Below are positions 32,481 through 43,912 of a stretch of 64,000 nt of DNA, piece after piece. This DNA comes from Heterocephalus glaber (Eukaryota; Chordata; Mammalia; Rodentia; Bathyergidae). Within the stretch, counting starts at the first letter, position 1. Each line of letters starts with the position of its first letter. The position numbers and the translations under genes are program-made. The stretch covers positions 35,027,674 through 35,091,673 of the forward strand of contig NW_004624734.1 of assembly GCF_000247695.1 (NCBI RefSeq), read 5' to 3'. The notes beneath the pieces were generated by a model, which was given only the letters and a program-made list of their open reading frames with translations, made no database searches and was not told the DNA's origin.

Positions 32481-34589
32481 TGAAATGAGAGAACTACTGG
32501 TACAGATATGAAATAGATTTAACTCTTATTCCTTTGTCAATTTAGCCTATCTTGATGACAAAGAAGGAGAAATTTGCCAAGTGTGGCTTTCCCAGTTCAG
32601 AACTCTATCTTTCACTCTGGTAGGTCCTTGTATCTTTTTTAGCCCAGCAGATTTATGGAAAAATACTAACCTTGAAGCTCTCCAAAAGTCTTTTATCTTT
32701 TGCCTATAGTTGAATTTAAGCTGACCTCCATTCTTCCTAGGAACTGATCTATTCCTTGGCTGTTGGTACAGGAGATGAAGTAGCTCAGTTGTAGCAGGAA
32801 GCTGCCATGCTATGACCTTGGGCAAGCCAATTCCCTGAGCCCCAGTTTGCTTATTTGCAAATTCAAAGAGTCACACTCAGAGGCTTGTATTGAGCATTTC
32901 AATCCGAAATTCTTTATGAAAAGTAGGTTGACACCTGCCTTCAGTATCCCTGGGTTTAATGGCACGCAGGGTGAAAAGTGTGTGGAATTGTCCACCCTGG
33001 CTTGTCAGAATGTTGAATTGTCCAACAATGGCTTGGGTGATGGAAGAACAATGATGAGAGCCCCAGACTCTGAGCCAATTGCTCTGTCCCAGAGCCAAAG
33101 TCAGCGGATAGCAGCCTCAGATTTGGGCTGATCATCTGTGAACCCAGCAAGTGGCTGTTAAATCACACCTGCTCCTATAAAAATAACTCCCTGTGCACTC
33201 CTGTGGGGGGACAGGAGAGGCTAAAAGCACCACTTGGGGTGGTATGTGAGCTCTCAGCAAGAGACAGCATTTAGGAGTGATGGAAGTTAAAGCTGGAATT
33301 TTCTCCCAGTTCAGCCAAATGTCCCTGAGTGCACCTGTGCTTAGATCACGTTGGAGAAATGTGAAATTATTCTATTTTCAAAGATATGAGCCAATGGAGG
33401 CTCAATTGCCTATTTGGAGGGCCTATTCTGTCTTGTGATCATGGCTTGTGATCACAGTTTTCTCCTAATTGAACTCTTTCTTGATGAGGCTCATTTCTTT
33501 TTCTTTAATCTTTTGAGTTGAAGGAGAAGGGCTGCTATGGTTAGAAACTGAGTTCAGATCCCCCACTGCACTTCACTGTTTTTATTTAACAGACTTCCTA
33601 ATAGGATCTCTTCTTTCTCCAGAAGAATATGCCCTTATAATTTTAAGGCTAGAAGTTATCTCCCTAGTTCCACATCTCTCTTCAGGACCCCCTTTCAATT
33701 GCCACACGTTCTTTTCAACTTACAGTGATGCAAAATTAAGTGTAATCGCCCCCTCAAATAGTATAGATGTGGTTTCTTTTACTCTGCCTCTACCCCAATT
33801 TCATGTTTGCTTCTAAACCATACCACTTCTGATTTAATTCAACTGCTAGCTAGTTCACTGTGATTTCCAGATCTTTTTTTTTCCTCCTAGATATGCCTCT
33901 TTTCACTGTATGGTGCTCAGCTCATTTACATACATAAAATGACATTAAGAAATAGACAATGATGACTGTGGTGATCATAGTGAAAATTAAAAAGAAACAA
34001 TGTCACCGTAGTGCTGGTGAGTGGGGATATGTTCTTGGAGTGCGCTGGTCCCCACAGAGCTATCTACTCAGCCAGACTGCTATGGCCAGAGGAAGTTATA
34101 GATGGTCACAAGCAAACTGCAGCCAGCATTTTACATTGTTCTGTGCAATCTTTCTGGTCACAATTTCTCTAATCTCCTAAACCATTAGCGCTTATTCTTT
34201 ACATGCGCCTCGGGAATTATAAACAAATCCTGGTCTTGCTCAAACACTCAAACACTTAGGACTTTCTTGCTGATTTCTGACACACAGAGAGAAAAGGCAG
34301 AGATGAAAGTGGGCAGAAACTTCTCTCGGGCTCTGCTGTCAAATTAGAGCCAGACACTGCAAGGGCTCCCGAGCTAGTGGCTTCTTTCACATGAGCAGGT
34401 GGCAGAGGACATTTTTGGGGAGGTATTAGAAATCCATACTCAGGACTCTTAGCTAGCTGAGGCCTGTCTCCCCATGTGGAAAATGGAGATCATGCCTGCT
34501 TCAGAAGTTGGTCCTCTATGAGCAGTTAGGGGTGTGCATGGTTTTGTCAAAGGTATTTTTGACAGATTCTAGAGTCGCCGGTCATTTAA
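32481..34589. other. no gene recognised, unique sequence
   Basis: About 2.1 kb. Open frames at 32547-33150 overlap on both strands and show no domain. A short imperfect duplication 'cttgtgatcat' / 'cttgtgatcac' lies near 33433-33456. No RNA gene seen. Confidence 0.4.
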
Positions 34590-34850
34590 TTCAGCAAATG
34601 TTCACTGCACACCTGCCTACCATCAGGCACTTTGCTAGGTACCAAAGGGGAACACAAGAACAAAGTTCTTGCCCAATCCATTGATGGCTTCTGGTGAAGA
34701 AGGATGTAGAGAGTAAAAGGACTGAGAGACACAAATAACAAGAATTTGTGCTGTGACTCATGAACAAAGAAAGTGCTGTGGGCTGAGAAGAGAAGATTGC
34801 CTTTGATTTGAGTAAAGTGACATTTTAATTGCACCTTAAAGGAGAGCTTC
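34590..34850 (-). repeat. L2 relic, antisense
   Basis: 'cagcaaatgttcactgcaca', 'cctgcctaccatcaggcact', 'ttgctaggtaccaaagggga' is the antisense L2 3' end. The rest follows with decaying similarity. Confidence 0.65.
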
Positions 34851-35604
34851 TTTCTTTCTTATTACGGACACTTTCAGACATACGCAAGAGAGAATAGTGG
34901 CGCGGGCTTTGCTCTGCATATTACCCAGCTGCCTTCAAACCTTAACCCAGCGCCACTCCCGGTACCCCAGGAATCGGTGCTATTCAAATCTCAGGAAGTG
35001 TCTCATTTCATAAGCATGCATGTCGATATGTGTCTCTAAAAGATAGACTTTATTTTACTATAAGCACAGTTCTCACATCTAAAACAATTTCCTTAACATC
35101 ATCAAACATTTAATCTGTACCCGGTTGGCTCATAACTATTTTTAATAGTTGCTTTGTTCCAATCGGAATACAAACTAGCTTGATAGGTCTTTTAACGTAC
35201 TCTTCTCCTTTCTTTTTCCTTTGCAATTTGTTAGTGTTAAGAAACTATGTCACCTGCCCTCTAGAAATTACCAAGTCTGGATTTTTCTGATTACATCTCT
35301 AAAACATTGAAGGTGTACCTGTACCTCTCCCTGTATCTTGTACAAATTAACGGTTCGATTCAGAGCTTCACCAGATGTGGGTTCTGTGTTTTCTGCAACC
35401 ACTTTACGGATGGGGCTGGGCACTTCCATCAAAAAGTTCATAAAGAGGGCCGGGGATTTAGCTCAGTGGTTTTGCCACCTGCTGGGCAAGCACAAGGACT
35501 CAAGTTCGATCCCCAGTATGAAAAAAAAAAAAAAAAAGTCATAAAGCTTGACAATCTCCTCCTCCAGTCTAGCAGATGCTAGTAATCACTTCCTAGACAT
35601 CATG
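34851..35604. repeat. Ancient interspersed repeat, family not assigned, broken by an ID
   Basis: The run 'tttcagacatacgcaagaga', 'gaatagtggcg', 'tctcatttcataagcatgca', 'tgtgtctctaaaagatagac', 'tccttaacatcatcaaacat', 'cctttgcaatttgttagtgt', 'gcacttccatcaaaaagttc' follows a repeat that I recognise from mammalian genomes but cannot name with certainty. The ID at 35446-35534 interrupts it and it continues to about 35590. Confidence 0.5.
35446..35534 (+). mobile_element. ID SINE with target-site duplication
   Basis: 'agggccggggatttagctca', 'gtggttttgccacctgctgg', 'gcaagcacaaggactcaagt', 'tcgatccccagtatg' then an A tail of about 17. The flanks are aaaagttcataaag (35432-35445) and aaaagtcataaag (about 35534-35546), differing by one T. 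A box (tagctcagtggtt) and B box (agttcgatcccc) are intact. Confidence 0.92.
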
Positions 35605-35725
35605 CTCTCCTTCTTGACCTGGGTGGTAGTAACACAGAGACTTGCTTTGGAATTATTTTACAACCTGAACATGTATGTCTCATGAAATTGCCAGTGTGTG
35701 TTATATCACATTTTTCAAAAATTTA
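35605..35725 (+). repeat. Old L1 3' end (L1ME-like), sense
   Basis: 'ttcttgacctgggtggtagt', 'aacacagagact', 'gtgtgttatatcacattttt' follow the L1ME-type tail ('tgatctgggtggtggttaca ... tatgttatatctcaataaa'). Short and diverged. Confidence 0.55.
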
Positions 35726-36171
35726 AAGGAAGAAAGGGCATTTTACTAGGTTTTAGGGAGCCCCTGAGGGTTTTGTGCAGGACAGTCAAGTCCAGAGAAT
35801 AGAGCCAAGTGTTGAGCAGATTAAAGCAAGACTGTGACAGCTAAACCTCTAGTTCTGAAACCCCTAGGCCATTAAATAAATGGTTCTATTGAGACACACA
35901 CCCATGAGCCTGCCCTTTGGGGTACTTAACCTTGTAAACAGATTATTCTTCTGCTTCCTCTTACCAGGATTATTCAGAGGTGCCAAGCTGCCCTGTCAGG
36001 ATCTACAAAAGAGCCCTTCTCTGCCTGTGTTCGTACTAAACAAGAAGGTATTTCTTAGGGTGGTGTTTCCTGTAGTGCTACATTAATTATGAAGGAGTCT
36101 GGTCCTGAATTGCCCAAATAGTTTGACCAATTAATATGTGACTTTAGGAAGATTCCAGAGAGAGAGAGAGT
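35726..36171. other. no gene or repeat recognised
   Basis: Ordinary sequence with a 68-codon open frame (35880-36086, plus) lacking any domain. A short GA run lies at about 36160-36170 against the LTR. Confidence 0.4.
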
Positions 36172-36535
36172 CTTCATCACTTTCTCATTTCTGGGACAAA
36201 ATACCCAACACGTACAAGTTAAAGTCGAGGTTTATTCTGGCTCTAAGTTTGTAGAGATTTCAGTCCATAGTAGTCTGGCAGAGAGGCATGGCAGGCAGGA
36301 AGCCTAGAGGGAGAGATAGAGAGAGGCCAAGGGAGGATCAGGGAAGAGGCCACACCCCCAGTGACCCATCTCCCCCACCCAGGCTTTACCTCCCAAAATT
36401 ACATTTAGCTGTAAACTCATCAGTGGACTAATCCACTGATAAATGTCACACCCTCATGATCCAATCACCTTCCAAAAGCCCCACCTGTGATCGAATGAGG
36501 CTTTGGAAGGACATCCAGATATAAACCATAACAGA
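36172..36535 (-). mobile_element. MaLR-type LTR, antisense, near full length
   Basis: 'catcactttctcatttctgg', 'gacaaaatacccaacacgta', 'gatttcagtccatagtagtc', 'gaggccacacccccagtgac', 'aatcaccttccaaaagcccc' and the closing 'ggacatccagatataaacca'. The order matches the antisense rodent MaLR family and the copy at 52.25-52.65 kb over its whole length. Confidence 0.8.
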
Positions 36536-36559
36536 GGTGTCATGGAGTCAACTCCCTAA

Positions 36560-36720
36560 ATCTAAATTCCAGAGGCAACCCCTACAAACCAGGGCACCAT
36601 AGGCAAATTACTTAACTTTTTCAAGCTTCCATTTCCTCACTTGTAAAATGGAAGAAATAACAGTACCTATCTCTTAGTGTTGTGCTGATGATTAAATTGA
36701 TGCTTACAAATTAGAAGGCA
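36560..36720 (+). repeat. MIR SINE, sense
   Basis: 'caaattacttaactttttca', 'agcttccatttcctcacttg', 'taaaatggaagaaataacag', 'tacctatctcttagtgttgt', 'gctgatgattaaattgat' is the sense MIR core with little change. Confidence 0.85.
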
Positions 36721-36863
36721 TGTAGGAGGAAACTAATAAATAAATAACCTGTATTATACAGTATATGATTCCTCTGATATTTGCTTCAACAGCCACAGAA
36801 TAACCTATTTGAAATGGCATCTTAAGAAATGTTAACTGATTCAGGTAGCACTGAAAAACAGAA

Positions 36864-36948
36864 CTGAGGGCATAGTTCAGTGGTAAAGCATTTGCCTAGC
36901 ATGTGGGAGGCCCTGGGTTGGCGCTCCATCTCCATCAAGGAAAAAAAG
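36864..36948 (+). mobile_element. ID SINE, older
   Basis: 'gaactgagggcatagttcag', 'tggtaaagcatttgcctagc', 'atgtgggaggccctgggttg', 'gcgctcc' with a short A-rich end (ggaaaaaaagg). The B box is degraded and the head is altered, so it is older than the other ID copies. Confidence 0.75.
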
Positions 36949-37459
36949 GAGCTGCATTCTTACCTCTATAAAGGGGCTTAGCTATAACCCCAGCGTGGCT
37001 CCAGTGGTTTCTTTCCTTCCCTTTTCTCTGGTAAGGGGATTTTTGTCTGCTCAGGAAATTGGTGAACTTTCTGAGTCTGAGCAGAAAATAAATTATGATG
37101 ATCACACTGAATGCCAGGCTGTTCCTTTGACCCTTTGCCAGAACCCCGCCAATGCCCCCATGGCAAATGTAAGTCACTAAAAACAAAGATATAATTAATA
37201 TCCAAAACAGGCAAGGACGCAAGTTGTCAAACTTTTTGATCTACAATGACCGGGAGGCTAACATCACCGCAAATTAAAACAGCAAAGGCCAAATTTGTTT
37301 GACCTGTCCTTTGCTTTGATTTAATGAGGGGCTGGCTTGAAGCTCACTGATGGAGATGGGGACAGCATGGTAGACTGAGGACGTCTCTGAAATCAGGTCC
37401 CTCTTTTTAAGTTTAGAAATGATTTACAAATGAGGCATCTTCCAGTACTCTCTTGACCT
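36949..37459. other. no gene or repeat recognised
   Basis: Repeat-free. A 95-codon minus frame at 36935-37222 begins in the ID tail and has no domain. The stretch 37285-37325 ('gacctgtcctttgctttga') has a nuclear-receptor-like half site and a TCF-like core. Confidence 0.4.
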
Positions 37460-37640
37460 TAAGGTGCAGTCAGTGATCCACCCAGCAAGTGTCCATTGGA
37501 CCCATGCAATGTTAGACATAGGGTGAGCTTCCAGATAGCTAGTCATAAACGAGACAGACCAGACTCTGGCCTTAGGGGACTTATATTTCAAAAGGGGAGA
37601 CAAATACAGGAGTAATTATAATTGAGGAGAGATAACATAA
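37460..37640 (-). repeat. L2 relic, antisense, short
   Basis: 'cagcaagtgtccattggacc', 'agtcataaacgagacagacc', 'agactctggccttaggggac', 'ttatatttcaaaag' match the antisense L2 3' part ('gtgaacaaaacagac ... tggagcttacattctag'). Confidence 0.55.
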
Positions 37641-38744
37641 TATAGAGAGAGCCCAGACTGATTAAAAATATCCAAAAATATCCATGAGTCACTAGTCCAG
37701 GATTTTCTAAGAACCAAAAATGGAGACCACTTCCACCTCTACCACTGCCTCGGTTTGTTTCTCATCACTTTATAGCTGGACCTAAAATGTCTCCCAAGTG
37801 GCTGATTCCTCTTTGCAGAAGGCCACTTTTGTCATGACAGATCCCACTCAAAAATCTTTTGGGACTTTCCCCACTGACAATGTCAAGTTTCTATTCTTTA
37901 GGCTGGGTCTTGACACTTCAGTAGAATTCTGCAAGTAGACAAGAGGGAGTGGAGGTAGAGGAGGAGTTGGAGCCTGGAGTGGGAAGGCCAAAGAGACTGG
38001 TGACATTAATGACCTTCTTTCCTCTTCTGTCTTCTGTAGTTGAGCTCTTGGAGCTCTCAGAGCTTCTGCACCTGGACCTGAGAGCCTGGAGGGCCTGGGG
38101 CTGCACTAGATATCCTAGCACTAAAGTATGTTCCTCCTTCATGTCAGTACTCAAAGATCAGATGAATATCAAAATCACACAAGTCCTGTGTGTTGGTTAC
38201 AAGCAATAATGGTGGCCTCAATTAGTGAATGCCATCCTGGGATGGAAATGACAACTAATGCTAAGAAACTGAGGGAAAAATTTTTTATCAAGAGTAAGTT
38301 GAATCTGTCCTAAATAGGAAGCACAATTCCAATAGCTTTTCCATATTTTATGTCCATTTTCCAACTTAGATATCAACTATTAACAAACTTATCCCATGGC
38401 ATTTTAATTACACATCTCCTTCCTATCTCTCTGGTCTACCCAACTGTGGCATTGTCTTCAGGAACTGTCTTTTATTCATTTTTTGAGCAAGACACCTAAC
38501 ATAAAGTCTGGTTCATGATAGACAGTAAATGGAAATGCATTCTATCCCATTGCCTTACAAAGAGAACCTGAGGCCACAGTAATTTGTCTTTTCTCTGAAA
38601 TTTCATGGCACTGCTTTGTCCTATTCACATATTTTTATGAATTGCTTTGCAACTTTTAAATGAGTTCTAAAAGTTTACTGGAGTATTTATTCTCTGTTCA
38701 CAGAAAAAAATGCAATCATTGCCTAAGCTAGCCCACAAATCCTT
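37641..38744. other. no gene recognised, unique sequence
   Basis: Short frames at 37918-38313 overlap on both strands. A splice-acceptor-like 'ttctgtcttctgtag' at about 38026-38040 precedes an open stretch, but no homology or matching donor supports an exon. Confidence 0.4.
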
Positions 38745-38890
38745 TTCTTTCTTTTTAATCAATACGGGGGACTGAACCCAGAGCCTTTTTACTGAGCTAC
38801 TCCTCCTCCCCTAGCCCTTTTTTATTTTTATTTTAAGACAATCTCATCTGGTCACTAAGTTGCCCAGGCTGGACTTGAACAAATTCCACT
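38745..38890 (-). mobile_element. B4-type SINE (ID/B1 composite), antisense
   Basis: A T-rich lead, then 'caatacgggggactgaaccc', 'agagcctttttactgagcta' (ID part), then 'aagacaatctcatctggtca', 'ctaagttgcccaggctggac' (B1 part). Old and 3'-shortened. Confidence 0.78.
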
Positions 38891-38914
38891 TTTGAAATCC
38901 TCATATTCAGCTTA

Positions 38915-39330
38915 ACAAACACGTACTGAACACTTACTCTGTGCTGACCTCTGGAAGAGGAACTGGAAATGTTGCAGTGACTAGGCCTCGTCTAAGAAGG
39001 TCACAAGTACTGTAGATGGAACAGAAGAGTGATGATAGTGTAGCACATATGTGGCTCAGAGGAGGAAATTTTTCCTCTGGAAATGGTCATGAAGGCTTAC
39101 CAGGGAAAGGGACACCTAAGCAAGGCTTTGGAAGGTGAGTTCGAATTTGTCCAGATAAGATTGGAAGGAAGCAGGAGACAGGATGATGGGGGAGGTAACT
39201 GTCTGGGGATGGGAGAGCAGTACACTCCTGGTGTGAGAGGGAAGATCACACTGAAGAGCTTGCATTTTATTCCGAGGTGGTGATGCTGAGGGGAGCCTGA
39301 AAAATATGGCAATGACTCCAGTCTAGCCAC
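38915..39330 (-). repeat. L2 relic, antisense
   Basis: 'acgtactgaacacttactct', 'gtgctgacctctgg', then 'aaaggccttgg'-like 'gcaaggctttggaaggtgag', and 'gcttgcattttattccgagg', 'aatggcaatgactcc'-type blocks in the L2 antisense order. The 145-codon minus frame at 39097-39534 overlaps this relic and is not a gene. Confidence 0.55.
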
Positions 39331-39889
39331 TGACCACAGAGCACGAGTTGGGGGTGCCACAGCCAGAGGCCAGGCTAGAAGGAAGGCAGCTACACAGCCA
39401 GGTGAAACAGTGAAGGTTGGGGTCAGGGTCATCCAAGCTTCCCTAAGCTTTTCCTGTTTTCCTCGACTGTCTTTTCCTCCACTTCCGTGCCCCCATCTTC
39501 TCTGAAAGAACAGACAGTGGGCTGTGGGCTCCATCAGTGCAGGTGTTTGGGTTGATGTGTAGACACGGACATTTACAAGTCTAGTGTTGATCAGTGAGAA
39601 CCCTCAAGTGTGTCTTATCTGCCAGGAATACTAAGCCATTGGAGGATCAACTCTGTGTCATACAGCTCTCTACTACTGTTTCAGCCACTAGCACAATGTC
39701 CTACGTTATGTCTAAACCAAAGTAGATTTGTGAATTCAGATGTGTTAAGCCATACAGTTTGCCTGAAATACATATTTTAGAGGGAGGATCAGTATCATGT
39801 GAACATTTGGTTCACTGTTGGTGTATTGTATACACACAAACACTAAAATCACACACTACTAGCACTTCTAATCTAACAGGTGCCATGAT
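39331..39889. other. no gene or repeat recognised
   Basis: Ordinary sequence without a nameable repeat or exon. Confidence 0.4.
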
Positions 39890-40035
39890 GTGAACACAGC
39901 ACTGACTTCAGCCTGGCTTGGGTTCTGCTTCTCACTTGGGTCCTGATTCAACTCCACTGCACAGGTTTGGATTTAGTTAATCTCTTTAAGATTCAGGTGT
40001 GGCTCTGGCTCCCTTCCTCCTAAGTAACAGTGTCT
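39890..40035 (+). repeat. MIR-like fragment, sense, diverged
   Basis: 'acttcagcctggcttgggtt', 'ctgcttctcacttgggtcct', 'ttagttaatctctttaagat', 'tcaggtgtggctctgg' resemble the MIR left half with low identity. Confidence 0.4.
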
Positions 40036-40479
40036 GAGAACCCTCGGAGTAAGAAAGAAGGGACAGGAAATGGCTTATTAACATGGCTGGCGAGCCCAGC
40101 GTGTGTGTTTCTCTCTCTCTCTCCCGCTCCCTCTCCTTTCTCCTTTCTTTCTTAATTCAATAAGAAGATAACTCTCCAATCATAACCAGAAATTTCAAAT
40201 CTGGCAAATCAAATTGAAAACAACTGACTCTCTTTGAGGATTTAGGAAGCATTCAGGTGTCCTCCGGGATCCTCTTGAGGCGCCCCATTTTTCATCATTC
40301 TGTGGGTAAGGGTGTCGTCCTACACCTGCTGAAGACTCCTGCTACTCAGAGTTTTATGAACAGGAGAGTTTACTGGGGGCCAGACAGACCTGGTGAGGAA
40401 AGTCAATTTATTCATTTCCCTGCATTTACTGAGTAGTAATGTTTTATGCACCAAAGTGCAAACCAAAGAAATAATGGAA
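40036..40479. other. unique sequence with a CT-rich tract
   Basis: A pyrimidine tract at 40109-40150 (tctctctctctctcccgctc). No gene or named repeat otherwise. Confidence 0.5.
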
Positions 40480-40665
40480 AGAAAACAGCCTATGGAGTCA
40501 AATAGACATGGGTTGACTCTGAGTTCCCCTTTGTAACAAGCGATAAGTTTCTCATCCTTTTAAACCCTCAGTTACTTATCTGTAAAATGGGGAAAATCTG
40601 TAAAATTTGGTCAATGTGAAGATTAAGGAAGCATGCCAAGAAAATAGTCTTGCCCAGTACCAATC
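40480..40665 (+). repeat. MIR SINE, sense, nearly complete
   Basis: 'cctatggagtcaaatagaca', 'tgggttgactctgagttccc', 'cctcagttacttatctgtaa', 'aatggggaaaatctgt', 'gtgaagattaaggaagcatg', 'tcttgcccagtacc'. Head, core and tail are all in order. Confidence 0.85.
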
Positions 40666-42089
40666 TCACAGTACTATATGTCAAGTAAGATCTCATTTCT
40701 CTCCTTGCAGGGATCTTAAAAATCACAAGTGAATACAAATATCAAATAGCTAGAGAATTACCTGAAAGTGGAGTATAATATTGTGTTAATTTACAACAAA
40801 CTGCTCAGGATCAAACAAGGGAGCCTGCTACTGTCTGGAAAATAACTGCTCACATACCTAAGGTAACTTTTCAAAAATCCACTCTAAACAAGTGTTGACA
40901 TAAACTCATCTGTAGCTGAGCTTTATCTTTATGACACTTAAAAAAATCTGTAATATTAACAGTAAATTAAACAGTGCACGTGACTAGGCACTGAAGGTGT
41001 TTAGGGAGCAGTTTCACAGTTGATGACTCAAACCTTCCTAACTGATGAAAATTCACATTTCCCGGGGGTGGAAGAACAGAGTCCCAGCATGTGGGGAGGA
41101 GACAAGGACACGGAGAGTGTGACTGATGCAAGAAGGTGAGAACTTGGAGTAGACGCTTAGGCAAGCACCTTCCTTTGAACAACACTGTGAACGTGGCTGT
41201 CATTTTCTGACCCTTTATTCGGCAAGTGAACAGATACTCTTGGGTACAGAATCTGGGTCAGGGAATGTGGGTTAGCCTCCCAGTTCCTCCGCAACCCTGG
41301 AGGGTAACTTGGCTCTGGAGGTGTAGGTGTCCACGTGGCTCTCAAGGAGGCAGGGGGCCTCTCTCGCTGCCTATCCCCCACCCCATTGCTGCCATCACCA
41401 CCTGTTCTTATGGCCACCCCTCTGGTGTCTTTTGGAGTCATTATTATGTGGTTTGCTTTGTAATAAATGTCAGGAAATGGAGTTTCTGATTTTCCACAGC
41501 AGATGAATGAGGAGCTGCTCCTCTGGCAGGAGGGAAGGATTCAGTCTGAGCTTTCCACATGCTCCTGTCTGTCTATCCATGGGGTAGATCTTGGCAGAAA
41601 CAAAGCCATTTGCTTTTCTGGGCTATCAGTGGGGTACTGGGCACTGGAGTTGGCCCTCCTCCAAGGGAAAGACTTGAGCTGAGCTGTGTGTCAGCCATTC
41701 TGAGGGAAGGGCCAGAAACCCAAAGTTCAGGGCAGAGTAGATCAGAAACCAAATGGCTGGCCCAGAATCAGAGAAGAAAAGAATCAAAGCATGCAGGCAA
41801 AGCCAAGCTGGTAATGAGAAAGGAGCTATGTCCATAGGAAACATTAGCCTGGAGCAGCTTTGACAAATCTCACCAAATGACTGTGGACCCAGCTGCAATG
41901 GCTTTTGCTTTAGTAGCATCTGAAAGACATTGATCAGCTTCTCGCCTGTCTGTGGGAAAAGACCAAGGTTAGACATGCATCTTAGAGCAATCCCACCTGG
42001 CCCTTGGGAGCAAGTTTACCAGGCTTTCCGTGTTTTGGGCTGAAGGATTCTCAAAGCGTTTGGCATCTACTATAATATCTGAGCTTGTG
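40666..42089. other. no gene recognised, unique sequence
   Basis: About 1.4 kb. Overlapping open frames on both strands at 41157-41976 (up to 116 codons) carry no recognisable domain. Confidence 0.4.
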
Positions 42090-42195
42090 AAAACTTGGTG
42101 TCAGTTCCCATTTTACAGCTGAAGGATAATAAAGATGAGAGTTGCCTAAGGTCACTCAGCTTTCCAGTTGTGGAGCCTAGTCTGGAACCTACTGC
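42090..42195 (-). repeat. MIR SINE, antisense
   Basis: 'cccattttacagctgaagga' then 'gttgcctaaggtcactcagc' and 'ttgtggagcctagtctggaa' give the antisense MIR core in order. Confidence 0.8.
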
Positions 42196-43392
42196 TTCCT
42201 CCATACCCTAAACTGGTTGTATTCATACCCTGTTCCATTCAATCTAGCTACATAGAGAGGTAGAGCTATTCATTAGTGTTAGTTCACAGCCTGAATGAGA
42301 GTCTTGCTGGGTGGCAGTCTAGTCAGACATTACCCATTTTTGACCTCACCCGTCCACCCAGACCCAGAAGCCCACACTGGCCCTAAGGACAGGATACAGC
42401 CCATTTTGGCCCTGCACCATCAATCTGTGCTGTAGCTGCAGGTAGCAACTTTCACCTTTCCTCCCCATATATCCAAACCTCATTTTCTTTATGTCATATG
42501 ATTGTGCTTTACCATAACAGTTCATTTCCTGCTTAGTGTACCCTGGCTCTAGAGGAATCAGAGCACAAGTTGCTACAGCTCTCCCATTAATAGCTAATCA
42601 CCTATATGAAATCTCAACAAATATAGGTAGCAATCAATCTGCAGTTGATTAATAAAAGCAACCAGGGTCATCAAATTCAAATGTTGAAATAGACATGGTT
42701 GATTGGCTAAATATCAATGCCATTTATAAGTACATTCTTTTGGGGATTGTCTTAGACTTGAAAAAATATGTTTCATTAACTAACTGGTATTTAGCACAAA
42801 TTAATTGTTTGCTATGCATCCTCCATTTCATCCCTGGAAGTGAGACCCACAGTTGCCTTGGAACAGCTGTGCGCACAGAGGAGCTTCTGGATTGTTCTCT
42901 GAGACACACCACATCCTCTCACCTTCCTCCCCGATTCTCACCTCCCTTCTGTCCTCCTAATGAGCTTTCTTCTCATTGGGATGCAATTTTACAAGCTGTT
43001 CCTTAATTTCCATCTTTAGACTTGGCTCATATTCCAAAATGTTGTATTATTTGCTAATGCTATACTGGATGTGAGCACTAAAGTAATGAGAGAATTAGAA
43101 CTGGGCGAGAAGTTGGGGAGTAAAGGCTGGTACAGCTCTGAATGCAGCAGCTCATCTCGGAGTGTCAAAACCTTCATTTATGGAATGATAATTAAAACAT
43201 TCGCCACCAACCTGCCCATCTGTATTAGGAATCCTCTAGGGAACAGAAATGACAGAAAGTCACTGGAAAACATAATTTAAAAAATAAATGACAACTATAG
43301 CCTCATATCAGTGAGGCCAAGGGAATTCAGGCATGGCTTGATCCAAGGATTCAAACACCATCATCAAGGCATGTTCCCCATCCACAATTCTG
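42196..43392. other. no gene recognised, largely unique sequence
   Basis: Includes an AT-rich, repeat-free segment at about 42590-42760 with many TAAT and ATCAAT cores. The 103-codon plus frame at 42695-43006 shows no domain. Confidence 0.4.
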
Positions 43393-43455
43393 TATTAGTT
43401 TCCTAAGGTAGTTGTAACAAAGTACCATAAGCCTGGTGGCTTAAAAAAATAGAAA
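43393..43455 (-). mobile_element. MLT1-type LTR, antisense, part 1
   Basis: 'tgtattagtttcctaaggta', 'gttgtaacaaagtaccataa', 'gcctggtggcttaaaa' is the antisense 3' end of an MLT1 (ERVL-MaLR) LTR. It is interrupted after 'aatagaaatttt' and resumes near 43560. Confidence 0.85.
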
Positions 43456-43559
43456 TTTTGCAAAACAGTATAAATATACTTAATGTCACTGAACTGTACA
43501 CTTAAAAAGTAGTTAGAATGGTATATTTTGTGTTACAGCTACTTTACCATAAATAAAAC
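43456..43559 (+). mobile_element. L1 3' end inserted in the MLT1 LTR
   Basis: 'taatgtcactgaactgtaca', 'cttaaaaagtagttagaatg', 'gtatattttgtgttacagct', 'actttaccataaataaaaca' is a typical old L1 (L1MA/MB-like) 3' UTR end with its AATAAA signal. The MLT1 sequence lies on both sides. Confidence 0.7.
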
Positions 43560-43757
43560 AAGCCTAGCCACTCCTCTCCAGTTCAAGAGCCTAGAGGTCT
43601 AAAATCCAGGTGTCAGTAAAGCCATATTCTCTGAAATCTCAGGAAAGAATCTTCCCTTGCTTCTTCCTAGACTCTGGTGATTGCTGACGTTCTTTGGAAT
43701 TCCCCATCTAACAGAGGCATCACTCCAACCTCTGCTTCCATTGATTATCACATGACT

Positions 43758-43809
<52 letters not shown>

Positions 43810-43912
43810 CCATTTCATTGGATTAGGGTCCATTCTAGTCCAGAATGATCACATGTTAACTAATTACATCCCTAGCCATTCTATTTCCAAGTAATGTTGC
43901 ATTCTGAGGTTC
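43560..43912 (-). mobile_element. MLT1-type LTR, antisense, part 2
   Basis: 'agcctagaggtctaaaatcc', 'aggtgtcagtaaagccatat', 'cttcccttgcttcttcctag', 'actctggtgattgctgacgt', 'gaggcatcactccaacctct', 'attggattagggtccattct', 'tttccaagtaatgttgcatt', 'ctgaggttc'. A TG microsatellite (43760-43808) replaces the 'ctgtgtgtctctgtg' block, from which it probably grew. Confidence 0.85.
43760..43808 (+). repeat. (TG)n microsatellite
   Basis: An uninterrupted run of about 24 TG units inside the MLT1 LTR. Its purity and length make it likely to be polymorphic. Confidence 0.97.

Noticed and set aside
34890..35000. CpG-island start in a CpG-bearing patch
   Set aside because: Only a few CpG sites in about 100 bases, and the patch lies in an old interspersed repeat.
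38026..38115. Possible exon after a polypyrimidine tract and AG
   Set aside because: No homology, no convincing donor, and weak frame. Such acceptor-like sites are common by chance.
39097..39534. 145-codon open frame on the minus strand
   Set aside because: Overlaps an antisense L2 relic. The residue pattern does not form a domain I recognise.
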